DNA from: Affinundibacterium macrobrachii
GTDB lineage: Bacteria; Pseudomonadota; Gammaproteobacteria; Burkholderiales; Burkholderiaceae_D
Assembly: GCF_014652415.1 (NCBI RefSeq)
Contig: NZ_BMYT01000001.1
Coordinates: 434,001-498,000 of the forward strand
DNA: 64,000 nucleotides
Direction: 5' to 3'
Shown: one piece after another, positions 20,175 through 30,124 of the stretch
Position numbering within the stretch: the first letter of the stretch is position 1
Layout of the letters: each line of letters starts with the position of its first letter
Notes under the pieces: model-generated
Databases searched by the model: none
Seen by the model: the letters and a program-made list of their open reading frames with translations, nothing else
Told to the model about the DNA's origin: nothing
Made by a program: the position numbers and the translations under genes

Positions 20175-20765
20175 TCACCATGTAATAGCGTTAATCTGAG
20201 CTTCTGTCGTTGCTGCTTCGAGTTGCGCTTTCAGCATTTGCGCATGCGTAAAATTGGTTAATCCTTGGTTAAACAAGGCGCTGTGAAATTGCTTCCATGT
20301 GTCGACGTCAGGAATTTCCACATAGACGGAATTGACCATAGTTTTCCAACCACCGACCCAGTTCACAGGCATTGCGCCTTGATTTGTGATCTCACCATTC
20401 GTGACAATGATGTCGATCTTTGACATGAGATCCGCTGCTATGTGATGCCCCTCATACGTAAAGCTGGTCTCATTCGCATGCAAACGCCATTCGTTGATTT
20501 GCTTATTTTTCGCAGCTTTGAGTGGTGCAAGATCAATTACTGGCTCAACCCACGCGGGGTCAACGATCAGCACACCACCTTGGACTTTATATTTTCGCTG
20601 GGCAAAGTTAGCTATTTCGCTGGCTTGTAAAACATAGCTATTTGAAGACGAGTAGCACAGAAATAATTCGTCGCCACATTGCGCAAAAGATTCCGACAGA
20701 ATTGGCGCATCATCACCGCACCAGATAGCCAATTGACTCGAAGACTCTATTAAATAATGTTTCAT
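20175..20765 (-). CDS. DUF4376-like tail fibre-associated protein
   Basis: A 196-residue protein. The middle and C-terminus (KAAKNKQINEWRLHANETSFTYEGH...) match the DUF4376 pattern found next to phage tail fibres. The family is probably a fibre chaperone or fibre-tip component. The ATG overlaps the stop of the upstream fibre gene (TAATG), which supports co-translation with it. Confidence 0.7.
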   Translation of the reverse strand: MKHYLIESSSQLAIWCGDDAPILSESFAQCGDELFLCYSSSNSYVLQASEIANFAQRKYKVQGGVLIVDPAWVEPVIDLAPLKAAKNKQINEWRLHANETSFTYEGHHIAADLMSKIDIIVTNGEITNQGAMPVNWVGGWKTMVNSVYVEIPDVDTWKQFHSALFNQGLTNFTHAQMLKAQLEAATTEAQINAITW

Positions 20766-22447
20766 TAAATCACCACCTTTGCACCTTGGCGCGAGAAATT
20801 GACTTTGCTACCGCCAACATTGAGACGATTTGTGTTCGCCAACGTGACTGCTCCGTTTGATTTGTAACGTGTATTTGTGCCGTCTTGGCCATCAGAAATG
20901 CCGATGACATTGCCCGACTTGATATGCGCGAATTTGATGTTGCTGTTTGACGCTCGCCAAACCAGTGAGAAACCGTTTTGACCGGACGGTATGATGTTGA
21001 TCAGCCCGTAAGAATTTGCAGTAACCAGCTCATCAAACAAGATGCCCGAATCATGTACTCGACCAGACACATCGAAACGCACCCAACGCGGGTACTCAGA
21101 CGATGCACTGTTTGGCGCAAAAACACCTAAATAAGTACCGTCGCCAAGAACCTCAAGCGAAGCCATCTGCAAAGCGCTACCTGAGTTTTGTGGCTCTGTT
21201 GGAGTAATGTACTGTATGTTATTGCCAGCGTTGTATCCATTAATAGTTGTGGTTGAATTGTGAGCTGAAATACTTAAACTTAAACGGTTTGACGCTAAAT
21301 AGGCTGAAGCGACTGTACTACCGCTCGCAGCAATTTTTTGCCCGCTCACAGCAGGAATCGCAACATCATTAGCATAGTCACCTGCTCCGTTATAATGTCT
21401 AGCTAACGATGATGTACCTAGGCTTACAATAATGAATCCACCAGACGTAGGTTGCTCGCACACATCCAATGCGACAGTTGCCGTGGTACCAGTCGCGGTT
21501 GGGTTTTTTGCAACCACACCAGTATTTGTATATAAGGCGTATTTAGTGCCTGCGGAAATTGCGTAAACTACTGCAAAACCTCCACCGGTCAACGCGTCAA
21601 CTGCTGGACGAGTCTCAGCGTTTGCGGCCTCGATTACTGTCTCAGCCACTACCTGCGCCCCGGTTGGAGACACAATCTTAAAAGTTGAGTACCCTGTAGT
21701 CAGCGCAGCAAATACAAACACGATGTTACCATTTGACAACGTAGCAGCACGGACTTGCCCGCTACTCTGATTGTTGCTTGATACTATTATTGGCGCAACT
21801 ACCGTCGCACCGGCTCGGTCTACTACCACCATATAGATATTGTTACCAGCAACCGACCAAAACACAGCAACATTATTACTCGCAAGCTTAACAGCACACA
21901 CTGATGTCGCCGTGACTGCTTGGATGATTGCGGTTGTGATAGCTGCTACAGATTGACTATTACCCGAGTCATCTTCTGCAAGTAGATTGCCAGCAGCTAC
22001 TACCTCGCCCGTTGTGATTGTGATTTTCTGAAAATCAGCTACATCAAAGAACACAGACCAATTTGCAAACGTACCACTACCACCGAAGCCTTGAACAGCC
22101 CCGACTAGCGCACCTGTACTACTGTTAAATTCAGTAATACGCAGCTTCATATAGTTATTTGGATTTGCTGTACTAGCGACGTTAATTAGCATGCCAACGG
22201 CATAGCCCTTACCAGCAGCTACCGTCAAAGATTTTGACGTGCCAACAGCTGTGATCGTCAAACTAGTAGTGCTGCTTGATGTAACACCTAGCAATGACGC
22301 ATTGAGCGCAGCATTCATCTCTTCGGAAACATCGCCAAATTTAGAGGCGTTTTCTGTCAGCCAGCCCAGCCAATCTGTCATTTGCGTTTCGAAATCCGGT
22401 GTATAAGGCACCGGATTTGCTGGTGGATTTGGGATCACTGTTGTCAT
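20765..22447 (-). CDS. Tail fibre-like protein
   Basis: A 560-residue protein rich in Thr, Ser, Ala, Gly and Val with predicted beta structure throughout, including several short repeats of the type NVAVFWSVAGN...VVVDRAGATVV and GGFAVVYAISAG that resemble blade repeats. The N-terminus (NPVPYTPDFETQMTDWLGWL) looks like an attachment domain. It probably binds the host surface. Unlike many phages with diversity-generating retroelements, its C-terminus has no variable repeat matching the template at 50478-50584. Confidence 0.7.
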   Translation of the reverse strand: MTTVIPNPPANPVPYTPDFETQMTDWLGWLTENASKFGDVSEEMNAALNASLLGVTSSSTTSLTITAVGTSKSLTVAAGKGYAVGMLINVASTANPNNYMKLRITEFNSSTGALVGAVQGFGGSGTFANWSVFFDVADFQKITITTGEVVAAGNLLAEDDSGNSQSVAAITTAIIQAVTATSVCAVKLASNNVAVFWSVAGNNIYMVVVDRAGATVVAPIIVSSNNQSSGQVRAATLSNGNIVFVFAALTTGYSTFKIVSPTGAQVVAETVIEAANAETRPAVDALTGGGFAVVYAISAGTKYALYTNTGVVAKNPTATGTTATVALDVCEQPTSGGFIIVSLGTSSLARHYNGAGDYANDVAIPAVSGQKIAASGSTVASAYLASNRLSLSISAHNSTTTINGYNAGNNIQYITPTEPQNSGSALQMASLEVLGDGTYLGVFAPNSASSEYPRWVRFDVSGRVHDSGILFDELVTANSYGLINIIPSGQNGFSLVWRASNSNIKFAHIKSGNVIGISDGQDGTNTRYKSNGAVTLANTNRLNVGGSKVNFSRQGAKVVI

Positions 22448-23454
22448 TAGATTAGTCCTGTTACGTCAATTGAAATCTCGCAATCACGTTGATGCTTCCA
22501 GAGCATTCGGTACTTGATGCGGGCATATAGAATGAGTGAATCCTTTTGACCATCCCCACCGATCACGATGCAAGGGCGACCTAGAATCGCTAGCAGTTTT
22601 TCGGCGATGTAATCCCAGCGATCAATCTTGAAGATCGCTTGCGTCTGAAACTCGTTGACGGTGAATTCATAGTCAATGTGGATCAATCCATCTTTGTCTT
22701 TGGTCACTTGCGAGTAATCGATGGGCGCTAACGTGAGACCTGTTAGCTCAGGGCCGACATCTAACTTTTTACCAACCGCACATACGCCAAGCTCAACAAC
22801 ATCACCTGGATAATCAAGTGTGATTTCGACGATCACCGAACCGGCTACAGGCACATTTAACTCAGACAATGCCTTGCGCAACTGACGCTCTGCGAAGCAA
22901 TATTCTTCAATCGTTTGGATCACCGAGTGATTTGCGAAATCGTAGGTTTTATCAAAAATCACTAGCGCGCCTTTTTTGACTTTGATGTTGCCAGTCTTGG
23001 CACGCATCTTGATGAGTGTGATCGAGTTGACGAATTTTGAGTTGAACGAGACGGTTAAATTCTCTGCGCGCGAGGTCACAGTGTTGGATTCGCCATCAAA
23101 CATGGCATAGCGATTGGCAGCTTCTACTTTTGACCAGTACGCTGGATTATCAGCGGGGGCTTTACCAATATTGGGTGTTTGCATTGATATGTAGATATAA
23201 CCCGCATCAATCGTGAGCACATCTTTTGGATAGTCAAAAGTCAGATCGAAATCCGCTTGCTTCCACCATGTGGGGCTAGTATCTGGTTGATGCCCCACAT
23301 TAGATGCTTGCAGCGAGGAATAGACGATTCCGGCAAAGCCGCGCAGACCGCCCACTGGATACGTCGTTCCAGCGTCGTACACATCGGTGTAATCGACCGC
23401 GTTAGTTGCGATAATGTCTGAAAGCGACACTTGATTGATCTCAGTCACAATCAT
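22447..23454 (-). CDS. Distal tail protein with carbohydrate-binding-like modules
   Basis: A 335-residue protein following the tape measure. Residues 23-65 and 76-110 look like two related modules, each ending in a PxxxPxxW pattern (YDAGTTYPVGG...DTSPTWWKQ; YIYISMQTPNIGKAPADNPA), as in small carbohydrate-binding modules. The rest is beta-rich. Its place suggests a distal tail or tip protein joining tube and fibre. Its ATG overlaps the tape measure stop (ATGA). Confidence 0.6.
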   Translation of the reverse strand: MIVTEINQVSLSDIIATNAVDYTDVYDAGTTYPVGGLRGFAGIVYSSLQASNVGHQPDTSPTWWKQADFDLTFDYPKDVLTIDAGYIYISMQTPNIGKAPADNPAYWSKVEAANRYAMFDGESNTVTSRAENLTVSFNSKFVNSITLIKMRAKTGNIKVKKGALVIFDKTYDFANHSVIQTIEEYCFAERQLRKALSELNVPVAGSVIVEITLDYPGDVVELGVCAVGKKLDVGPELTGLTLAPIDYSQVTKDKDGLIHIDYEFTVNEFQTQAIFKIDRWDYIAEKLLAILGRPCIVIGGDGQKDSLILYARIKYRMLWKHQRDCEISIDVTGLI

Positions 23455-26400
23455 GCTGTCACCCCTGTGGTTGGCAAGTTTTTACGCGCAGCTTCTGTTC
23501 TTGCACCTTGCAATTCCAACAGTTGCGAACGCATGATCGAAAACTGTTTATCAAAGCGATCGCTGATCGTCTTTTCTAGTTCTTTAATTGCCGCCACTTG
23601 CGGAGCGCTTGCATCACGCTCTGCATAACGGCTCAACAATTGCGAGTCTGCAAGCACACGGCTAAAGCCGTAATTTGCTTCTGCACGGCTTGAGTAGTTT
23701 TCTCTTGATGCCAGCTGAGCGCCTAGACTTTGAAATTGGCTAATCGCATTGGCATCACCCGCCATTGCACCGATCTTTGCCTGATCATATTGGCGCATGA
23801 CTTCTTGCATACGCGCAGCATCTGACAGCGTGGTTTTCGACTTATCGATCAACAAGCTATCGGCAAAGCTTGTCATCGATTCGCGCAAGGTACCCATTGT
23901 TTTTGCAAGTAAGCTACTCTCAGACTCGACACCCTTGAACATATCTAGACTGACACTAAACAAGTCTTGATACTGCGCTTGATCGATAGTGCCTTTGTTG
24001 AGCGCATCAGAGATACGCAAGAAGCCAGCTTCAAACGAGTTTGGATCAAACTGCTTGACGCCCTCAATCAACAATGAATAATCGCGCAATTGCGTCGATG
24101 ATGCACCACTGAATGCGGCTTTTTCTGCCAATTCTTTTGCCGCTTGGGCAGCGGATTGCGTCGTCAACACTTGCGCAGCGATCTTTGCGGATTGCGCTAC
24201 CAATTCGGCATTAGCATCACCACCCGCTGCATTGGCAGATAGACTAAATACATCACTGACTGAGGTAAAACGACCAATAGCAGAGGTCACCAGCGCCAAG
24301 GGCTCTGCTGCTTTTTCCGCAGCTGCGTTCAAGCGTTCAACTGATAAGCCGATCTGATCAAAGTAAAAACCGATACTGTCGATACCTGCTTGTTTGATTG
24401 CCTCGTTGAGTAAATCTTGCGATTTGACGTTGTCTTTTAAAATCGCGTTTGCATCAGCCAATGCAGTGGCATATTGATCTTGCGTAACGATGCCAAGCCG
24501 CAGCATTTCATTTGCTGAGCTTAAACTGCGTCGATACGCTGACTGCAGATCTGTTTGAAATTGCAAATCTTCTTGCGCTGCGATGATCGACGTAATGCCC
24601 TTGCCGCGCGAGGTGTATTGATCTAGACGTATGCCGGCAATACTTGCGTCGATGAAGTCAGAAAACACGTATCCAACTGTCTCACTGACTTGGTTACGCG
24701 CATTGGCTGGCAAGGAACGACGTAGTTCGTTTTCGAATTCACGATCTTTTGTGAAATCGAACAAGCTCGATAAAACGCTAGTAATGTCTTCTACATTGAT
24801 TGCATCGGCACTGGCTTGGTTAGCCAAATCAATCGCTAGTTTTGCGCGTTGGCGAATGATCTGAGAGTTAAACCCAGCGGCATTAAATTGACCTGCCGAT
24901 ACATACGTCGACATATCAATCGGATTTAAACCATAGTTATCCGACATGATGTCGCCAACTCTGCCAGAGCGCAAACGGCCTTGCAGATTATCGTCATACG
25001 CTTTTTGCGCTTCGATTCTGGCGGCTTCTTGCGTTGCCTTGGCTTGGGCTTCCAGTGCTTGGGTTGCAGCGATTGCGGCTGATTCAATGCGACGTTGCGC
25101 AAGGTATTGGCCATCGAGTGCCGTAGCTACCGACATCGCAGAATTCATAAAAATCGGCAATCCTGTCGACAGCGAATCTACGCCATCAAAGACACTGGCA
25201 AATGCATCACTCAACTTGAACAAGGACGCCAGCTGCTCTGGTGAACCCGTTTTGCTTACCTCTTCGACTAGCGCACGATACCCATCACGTGAGCTTGGCA
25301 ACACGAGATTTTGTTTTTCTAGTTCTGCTGTGAGCGACTTGATGACATTGGCGTTGCGCTCTTCTTGCGTGTAGAAATTTTGGTAGTAAGACGATGTGAC
25401 ATTTTTAAACGCATCGATACCACCGACCAACTCAGTAAAGTTAGCCGCTGCGCTATACCCCGCGGTACCAATGTCATAAAGCTTGAGACCGAGATCACCA
25501 AATGCTTGATTGACTGTGCCAAAGCTGAGTGCAACGCGTGCCAGTGTAACGGATGCCGTCTCGTTCTCTTTGGCTAACTCTTGCACCGCTGGCAGCAGAT
25601 CGGCAGCGATTGAATCGGCAATTGTGCCGAAGGTTTTTTGAATCGCTGCTTGCGTTTCTTCTTGTGTTTTACCCAGCGTGAGGCTGAGCGCATCAGCACG
25701 TGAAGCAATTGAATCGGCATTTAAGCCAAGTGCTTTGGCATAATCCGCAGACACTGCTTTAACCGACGCATACGTGTCGTTTAGCATCGTCAGCAACGCT
25801 TTATCACTTTGCAGGCTGGCTGCATCGGTGTAGGCCTTGCCGTCTTGGATTGCTGTTGAGTCTTTTAGTCCGTATGACCACACGCCAGAACGACTAGAAC
25901 GGAATAATCCACCGTCTTGCGTCCATGATTGGTTGCGCATGAGGTTGTCGGTACCGAGCGTGCCCGTGACAGTTTGACCGCCTAGCTCTTTCTCTTTCAT
26001 GCCGAATAGGCGTGGGGCGAACCCTAATAAGGCACCCTGATTTGCTGAAAGCCCACCTAGTCGATAATCACCGTTGACGTTCTTGGAGATCGCTAATGCA
26101 GCAGCTGCTGCGGCCGCATACGGCATGGCCGTAGCGATAGACGATAACCCCGATGACAAGGTACTAGAAATGCTAGTTCCCAGCGTGGATTGAATACTGT
26201 TACCGATTGAAAGTCCAAGCGACGACGTCAAACCACTGCCTGCACCAGCACCTTGCAAGCCACCCGCCAATGAACCTAGAAATCCATTCCCGAGCGTACC
26301 CGCTGCAGTAAAGCCCTCATACAGTGATTTACCCGCAGAGATTAGACTTGTTGGATCACCTAAGATATTGCCCGATTGACCTGCACTTGCTGGCCCTACT

Positions 26401-28232
26401 GCTCCAAAGCCTAAAATGCCGGTTGTGATAACCTGCGCAGTGATCTTGATTGCATTGGTTTTGAATAGGTTAACAATGCTATCGCGCATGGATACGCCAA
26501 AGCCTTTGCCATCTTCAAAACCACGGAACAAGGAGTCACTTAAACCTTCGTATAAACTATCTGTGAATTTTTGCGATTCATCTTGTAACTTTTCAAAATC
26601 GCGCTTGGCTTGCTCTGCTAGCTGACCATCACGCTCAATGGTTTGTTCTTTTTTACTTCCTTCACGTTTGAGATTGGCAAGCTTGCGCAGCTCTTCTGCC
26701 TCTTCGCGCAAGATCGCGATTTGCCGCGTATCGATGCCGATCTCTTCCAGCATTTGCGCATTGCGCTCTTTGCCCGCTGCAGTATCTTCTAGCTTGGTAG
26801 CTGCGAGCTCGGCTAAGGCTTCTTTGCTTAGGCCTAAGTTGTCGTTGTATTCTTGCTGGGCATCGACTTGGGATTTGAGCGAATCAATATTGTTGTACAT
26901 GGCATCCATGTACTTTTTTTGCTCGTCTGCCATGCTTTTGGCGATACCATCCCAACGCTCTGTCTCTTTGATGAGCGATTTTTGGGCTTCGATATCAACT
27001 AGCTTGGCCTTGACCAAATCAAGCTGGCGACCTTTAATTCCAAGCAATGACGCTTCGTAAAGTTTGTTTTGTTCTGTTGTTTTACCTAAGGTTTGACGCT
27101 CTTTTTCTAATGCCGCGATAAATGATGTGCGAGCCTTGATCGCACGCTCAGCCTCAGCTTTGCCAAGACCATCACCAGCACCGATAAAACCTGAGATCGC
27201 ATCGGAGGATGGCTTACCATTAGACTTTTGCCCGGGCTGTGTCGCTGGCAACTCAGCAACTTCTTTAGCTGTTTGTTTGGCGACCTTGCCCACATTCATA
27301 ATGCGGGCTTCCCACTGATCGAAAGTTTCGCGCGCTTTGGCAGCGTCTTCTTTCATTGCTTCGCCAATGGCGATCGCTTGCTTCCATTCACCAGTCGATA
27401 AAGCGCTAATTTGCGCTGCGACACCACCTAACTCGGTACCGACACCTTTGAAGACATAAGCAATATTGCCACCGATGACAATCAATGCTCGAAAAGTCTC
27501 AGTGATAGGATTAAATGCAACCGCAGCATCCGCAGCCTCTTGCGAAGTGTCGGAAAGGCTGGTTGTGACTTCATTGAGTAGCGGGAGCAAATCTGCACCT
27601 AGCCGCGCTGCCGCCCCGCCCAATGCCGTTTGCATCTCTGCCAAGCTGTCATTAAAGGCATCGGAACTATCGGCAAAGTCTTGGGTCATGCCAGAGAGCT
27701 TAGTACCCTTCTCGACCATCTCACCGATAGCGTCGCCACCCTCTGCAAGCAAAGGCGCAGCGCCCTGCCATGCCTTGCCTAATGCCTCTGCACCGAATGC
27801 GGCTTTTTGCTGCGGGTCTTGGATTGAGTTGTAGACATCGGCAAGTTGCTTGAATGCCTCAAGCGGTTCTTTGGCAGTGATGCCGATTTTTGCGAACTTG
27901 TCTGCATCTTTGCCGATGTTGACAGATAGCTTGTTGATCGACTGTGCGATGCTATCGAGATTGCCGCCCGACTGGCGGGCTGCCAAATCCAAACCTGCTA
28001 ATTGCTCGACCGCGATGGACGTGGATTTGCTGAGATCATTGAGGTTATCGGCAGCATCGATTGCGCCCTTAACCCAAGTCGCTAATGCACCCGCTGATAA
28101 GCCAGCGGCTAAACCGCCTAATGCGCCCTTTGCAGAATCGCCAAGCGAGTCAAACGTGTCGGCAACCGATTGAATATCGGACTTGGCACTACCGGCTCCG
28201 TCGACTCTTAGTTTAATCTTGGCTTCGCTCAT
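23451..28232 (-). CDS. Tail tape measure protein
   Basis: A 1593-residue protein, the longest in the prophage, with N-terminal tape-measure signature (VADTFDSLGDSAKGALGGLA, then a hydrophobic GLSAGALATWVKGAID), long helical and coiled-coil stretches rich in Ala, Lys, Glu and Gln, and hydrophobic Gly/Ala segments in the middle. It sets tail length and helps DNA entry. Its length implies a long siphovirus tail. It is translationally coupled to the chaperone gene upstream. Confidence 0.92.
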   Translation of the reverse strand: MSEAKIKLRVDGAGSAKSDIQSVADTFDSLGDSAKGALGGLAAGLSAGALATWVKGAIDAADNLNDLSKSTSIAVEQLAGLDLAARQSGGNLDSIAQSINKLSVNIGKDADKFAKIGITAKEPLEAFKQLADVYNSIQDPQQKAAFGAEALGKAWQGAAPLLAEGGDAIGEMVEKGTKLSGMTQDFADSSDAFNDSLAEMQTALGGAAARLGADLLPLLNEVTTSLSDTSQEAADAAVAFNPITETFRALIVIGGNIAYVFKGVGTELGGVAAQISALSTGEWKQAIAIGEAMKEDAAKARETFDQWEARIMNVGKVAKQTAKEVAELPATQPGQKSNGKPSSDAISGFIGAGDGLGKAEAERAIKARTSFIAALEKERQTLGKTTEQNKLYEASLLGIKGRQLDLVKAKLVDIEAQKSLIKETERWDGIAKSMADEQKKYMDAMYNNIDSLKSQVDAQQEYNDNLGLSKEALAELAATKLEDTAAGKERNAQMLEEIGIDTRQIAILREEAEELRKLANLKREGSKKEQTIERDGQLAEQAKRDFEKLQDESQKFTDSLYEGLSDSLFRGFEDGKGFGVSMRDSIVNLFKTNAIKITAQVITTGILGFGAVGPASAGQSGNILGDPTSLISAGKSLYEGFTAAGTLGNGFLGSLAGGLQGAGAGSGLTSSLGLSIGNSIQSTLGTSISSTLSSGLSSIATAMPYAAAAAAALAISKNVNGDYRLGGLSANQGALLGFAPRLFGMKEKELGGQTVTGTLGTDNLMRNQSWTQDGGLFRSSRSGVWSYGLKDSTAIQDGKAYTDAASLQSDKALLTMLNDTYASVKAVSADYAKALGLNADSIASRADALSLTLGKTQEETQAAIQKTFGTIADSIAADLLPAVQELAKENETASVTLARVALSFGTVNQAFGDLGLKLYDIGTAGYSAAANFTELVGGIDAFKNVTSSYYQNFYTQEERNANVIKSLTAELEKQNLVLPSSRDGYRALVEEVSKTGSPEQLASLFKLSDAFASVFDGVDSLSTGLPIFMNSAMSVATALDGQYLAQRRIESAAIAATQALEAQAKATQEAARIEAQKAYDDNLQGRLRSGRVGDIMSDNYGLNPIDMSTYVSAGQFNAAGFNSQIIRQRAKLAIDLANQASADAINVEDITSVLSSLFDFTKDREFENELRRSLPANARNQVSETVGYVFSDFIDASIAGIRLDQYTSRGKGITSIIAAQEDLQFQTDLQSAYRRSLSSANEMLRLGIVTQDQYATALADANAILKDNVKSQDLLNEAIKQAGIDSIGFYFDQIGLSVERLNAAAEKAAEPLALVTSAIGRFTSVSDVFSLSANAAGGDANAELVAQSAKIAAQVLTTQSAAQAAKELAEKAAFSGASSTQLRDYSLLIEGVKQFDPNSFEAGFLRISDALNKGTIDQAQYQDLFSVSLDMFKGVESESSLLAKTMGTLRESMTSFADSLLIDKSKTTLSDAARMQEVMRQYDQAKIGAMAGDANAISQFQSLGAQLASRENYSSRAEANYGFSRVLADSQLLSRYAERDASAPQVAAIKELEKTISDRFDKQFSIMRSQLLELQGARTEAARKNLPTTGVTA

Positions 28233-28564
28233 CGTTCACCTTGTTCTTGCTTGAGTTTGTTTCGCTCTTCGAGCCACGCTGCTTCCATTGTGCGAATGTC
28301 TTTGAACAGATTTGTCCATCGCTTTTTGGGAATGCAGTTGAGTTCGAATACGGTTTTTACTGCTTGATAATCCAAACCTGTGGGGCCATTAATACCGACG
28401 CGCCATTGCGTTTGAAGATCAAAAAACACATTTAAACTGAGCCAGTTTTCTGCAAGCACCCATTGCCCCGACTCTTTTTGCTCTACAAAAAGCGCCTGCA
28501 TATTCCCTTTGATGCCTAGCCGACTGAACATGGTGTCGTCGACTTTGGGAACGCCGCGCACCAT
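28229..28564 (-). CDS. Tail assembly chaperone extension (DUF1799-like), made by frameshift
   Basis: A 111-residue reading frame with a DUF1799 pattern (NWLSLNVFFDLQTQWRVGINGPTGLDYQAV). It lies between the tail chaperone and tape measure genes, exactly where lambda has its T frame. The frame is open back to an A-AAA-AAC slippery site at the end of the upstream gene, so it is probably made mainly as a C-terminal extension through -1 frameshifting. Independent initiation at the ATG at 28564 cannot be excluded, but there is no clear ribosome site. Confidence 0.75.
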   Translation of the reverse strand: MVRGVPKVDDTMFSRLGIKGNMQALFVEQKESGQWVLAENWLSLNVFFDLQTQWRVGINGPTGLDYQAVKTVFELNCIPKKRWTNLFKDIRTMEAAWLEERNKLKQEQGER

Positions 28565-28581
28565 GGCGCGGACGCAGGCTT

Positions 28582-28896
28582 TTAGTTTTTTGTTTTTACG
28601 CCCAGCAGTTCTTTAATGTAGGCGTCATAAAACTGACGACCACTTGCTGGGTAGTTCTTTAAGACTTTGGCGAGACTTTGTTTGTTAAATTCTTCGCTTG
28701 CGCCTTTCCAATCGTTGATGATTTCCATCAGGGCATCGATTGGCTCTTTCTCAACAATGGTTTGCGTCTGAAAAACTTTTAATTCATCGGCATCTAAGTG
28801 GTTGTATTGCACGTCAATCATTGCGGGGTCTTTTTGACCTGGTACGCTGATGGCGGCTTGTGCCCAAAATTTTGGGGATGGATCGATTTGGAACAT
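28582..28896 (-). CDS. Tail assembly chaperone (lambda gpG-like)
   Basis: A 104-residue protein matching the pattern of siphovirus tail chaperones (MFQIDPSPKFWAQAAISVPG, ... EIINDWKGA ... YDAYIKELL). These proteins coat the tape measure during tail assembly. The last codons read GTA AAA ACA AAA AAC TAA and include a slippery heptamer that would fuse the product in the -1 frame to the DUF1799-like frame, adding about 118 residues. Confidence 0.8.
   Translation of the reverse strand: MFQIDPSPKFWAQAAISVPGQKDPAMIDVQYNHLDADELKVFQTQTIVEKEPIDALMEIINDWKGASEEFNKQSLAKVLKNYPASGRQFYDAYIKELLGVKTKN
28585..28591 (-). promoter_or_regulatory. Candidate -1 ribosomal frameshift site (A AAA AAC)
   Basis: The heptamer A AAA AAC is in the correct phase (X XXY YYZ) immediately before the TAA stop of the tail chaperone gene. 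After a -1 slip the codons CTA AAA GCC TGC GTC CGC GCC lead straight into the ATG of the DUF1799-like frame with no stop between. This mirrors lambda G/GT. Confidence 0.8.
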
Positions 28897-28993
28897 GGTT
28901 GGCCTATTGAGTTGTTATGGTTGTGAAGTAGTTTTAAAAAGACCCTCTCAGCGTGCGAACACAACCGAGAGGGAAATGGCTACCGCTGGAAAA

Positions 28994-29638
28994 TTAAGAT
29001 GCGTAAACCGTTGGGACGTTTTGCGCTTCGATCGTGAGCTTGGTTTGCACCACGCCTTGCGCTTGACCTGTTGGCACACCCGCTGCTGATGCATAACCTG
29101 TCAAGAGCATCTTTGCACCCGTACCAAAGCGCAGACGCACCGCACGCATGGTTTTGGATTTGTATGCCTTGTTGAGCTCCATAAATGCCGGATCAGACAA
29201 ATCAAAGATCGAATCGATACCGAATGACAATGGCGATGTGATGGTTGGCGCACGCTTGCGTGTGTTGTCATGAATCGTAGTCAAATCAGCGTATTCAGGC
29301 TCACCACCGGATACGTTGATGTTTTGCGCAGTTGTCATGGATGCGCCAAAGGTAATGACTTGGATGCTGCCACTAACGAATGTGCTGTACAGCGTGCTGT
29401 CTTCGCCTTCTAACTCAAACGTCTTTGGACCTGTTAAGACATTCGCGACACGGAAGATACGATCTGAGATTTCAAACATACCTGTCGCTTTGACGACGAC
29501 GTAATCACCCACTAATGGCGCAGTCGCACCACTATAGGTGCAGACCGCTGTTGTCGCTTTTGAGACTGCTGTGATAGGGATTGCTGCTGCTAATCCGGTT
29601 TGTACGTCGATACCGACGTTACTCCAAAAAATTGCCAT
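28994..29638 (-). CDS. Major tail tube protein
   Basis: A 214-residue beta-rich protein located between the tail terminator-like gene and the tail chaperones, the standard place for the tube protein. The sequence has the GMFEISDRIFRVANV...FELEGEDS pattern seen in phage tube proteins of this type. It would polymerise into the tail tube through which DNA passes. Confidence 0.8.
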   Translation of the reverse strand: MAIFWSNVGIDVQTGLAAAIPITAVSKATTAVCTYSGATAPLVGDYVVVKATGMFEISDRIFRVANVLTGPKTFELEGEDSTLYSTFVSGSIQVITFGASMTTAQNINVSGGEPEYADLTTIHDNTRKRAPTITSPLSFGIDSIFDLSDPAFMELNKAYKSKTMRAVRLRFGTGAKMLLTGYASAAGVPTGQAQGVVQTKLTIEAQNVPTVYAS

Positions 29639-29672
29639 GATGGTTCCTTTATACGTAAATTGCGTTCAGTGT

Positions 29673-30122
29673 TTATGCGAGAGCGTCAGGAGTGCCGCCC
29701 TTGGTGTAGTAAGCTGCTAGCCATTGCTGGCGGACTTCAAATAAAACGGTGGCGCCTGATCCGTCTTTGTTGACGGTGCTTCCGCGCAGACGCAGGGATA
29801 TTGCTTTGCCGTTGAGTGGCGGTGCGGGCGTGAGAAAAGCCGCTTCAATTTGACCTGCCAAATTGCGTGCTGCTTTGCCGTAACCGGCACCAGATACGAT
29901 GCAAGACGTTGAGAAGCTAAATTGGCGCTGCTGAAACACTGGATGGCCAACTGTCTCATCGCTGACATCTTCATCACCTCCTTCCACATGAATCGCTGGC
30001 AGATCGGCTTCGAGTAGTTCGTCAACATGGTCTAGATAGACATGCGACCCCGCTGCGGTTGCTGCTGCGATGAGGATTGCTTGCGCGGCTTCGAGGATTT
30101 GCTGTTGACAATGATCTGCCAT
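29673..30122 (-). CDS. Tail terminator-like protein (gpU-type position)
   Basis: A 149-residue protein between the head-closure gene and the tube gene. Its features (helical N-terminus, then VYLDHVDELLEADLPAIHVEGGDED and a beta-rich C-terminus) are consistent with lambda gpU-type tail terminators that cap the tube and join it to the head. The call rests largely on position. Confidence 0.6.
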   Translation of the reverse strand: MADHCQQQILEAAQAILIAAATAAGSHVYLDHVDELLEADLPAIHVEGGDEDVSDETVGHPVFQQRQFSFSTSCIVSGAGYGKAARNLAGQIEAAFLTPAPPLNGKAISLRLRGSTVNKDGSGATVLFEVRQQWLAAYYTKGGTPDALA

Positions 30123-30124
30123 GC

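Noticed and set aside
20765..22447. A third variable repeat in the tail fibre
   Set aside because: I looked for the conserved YEGRARAVRR end and the AAC-rich template pattern and found neither.
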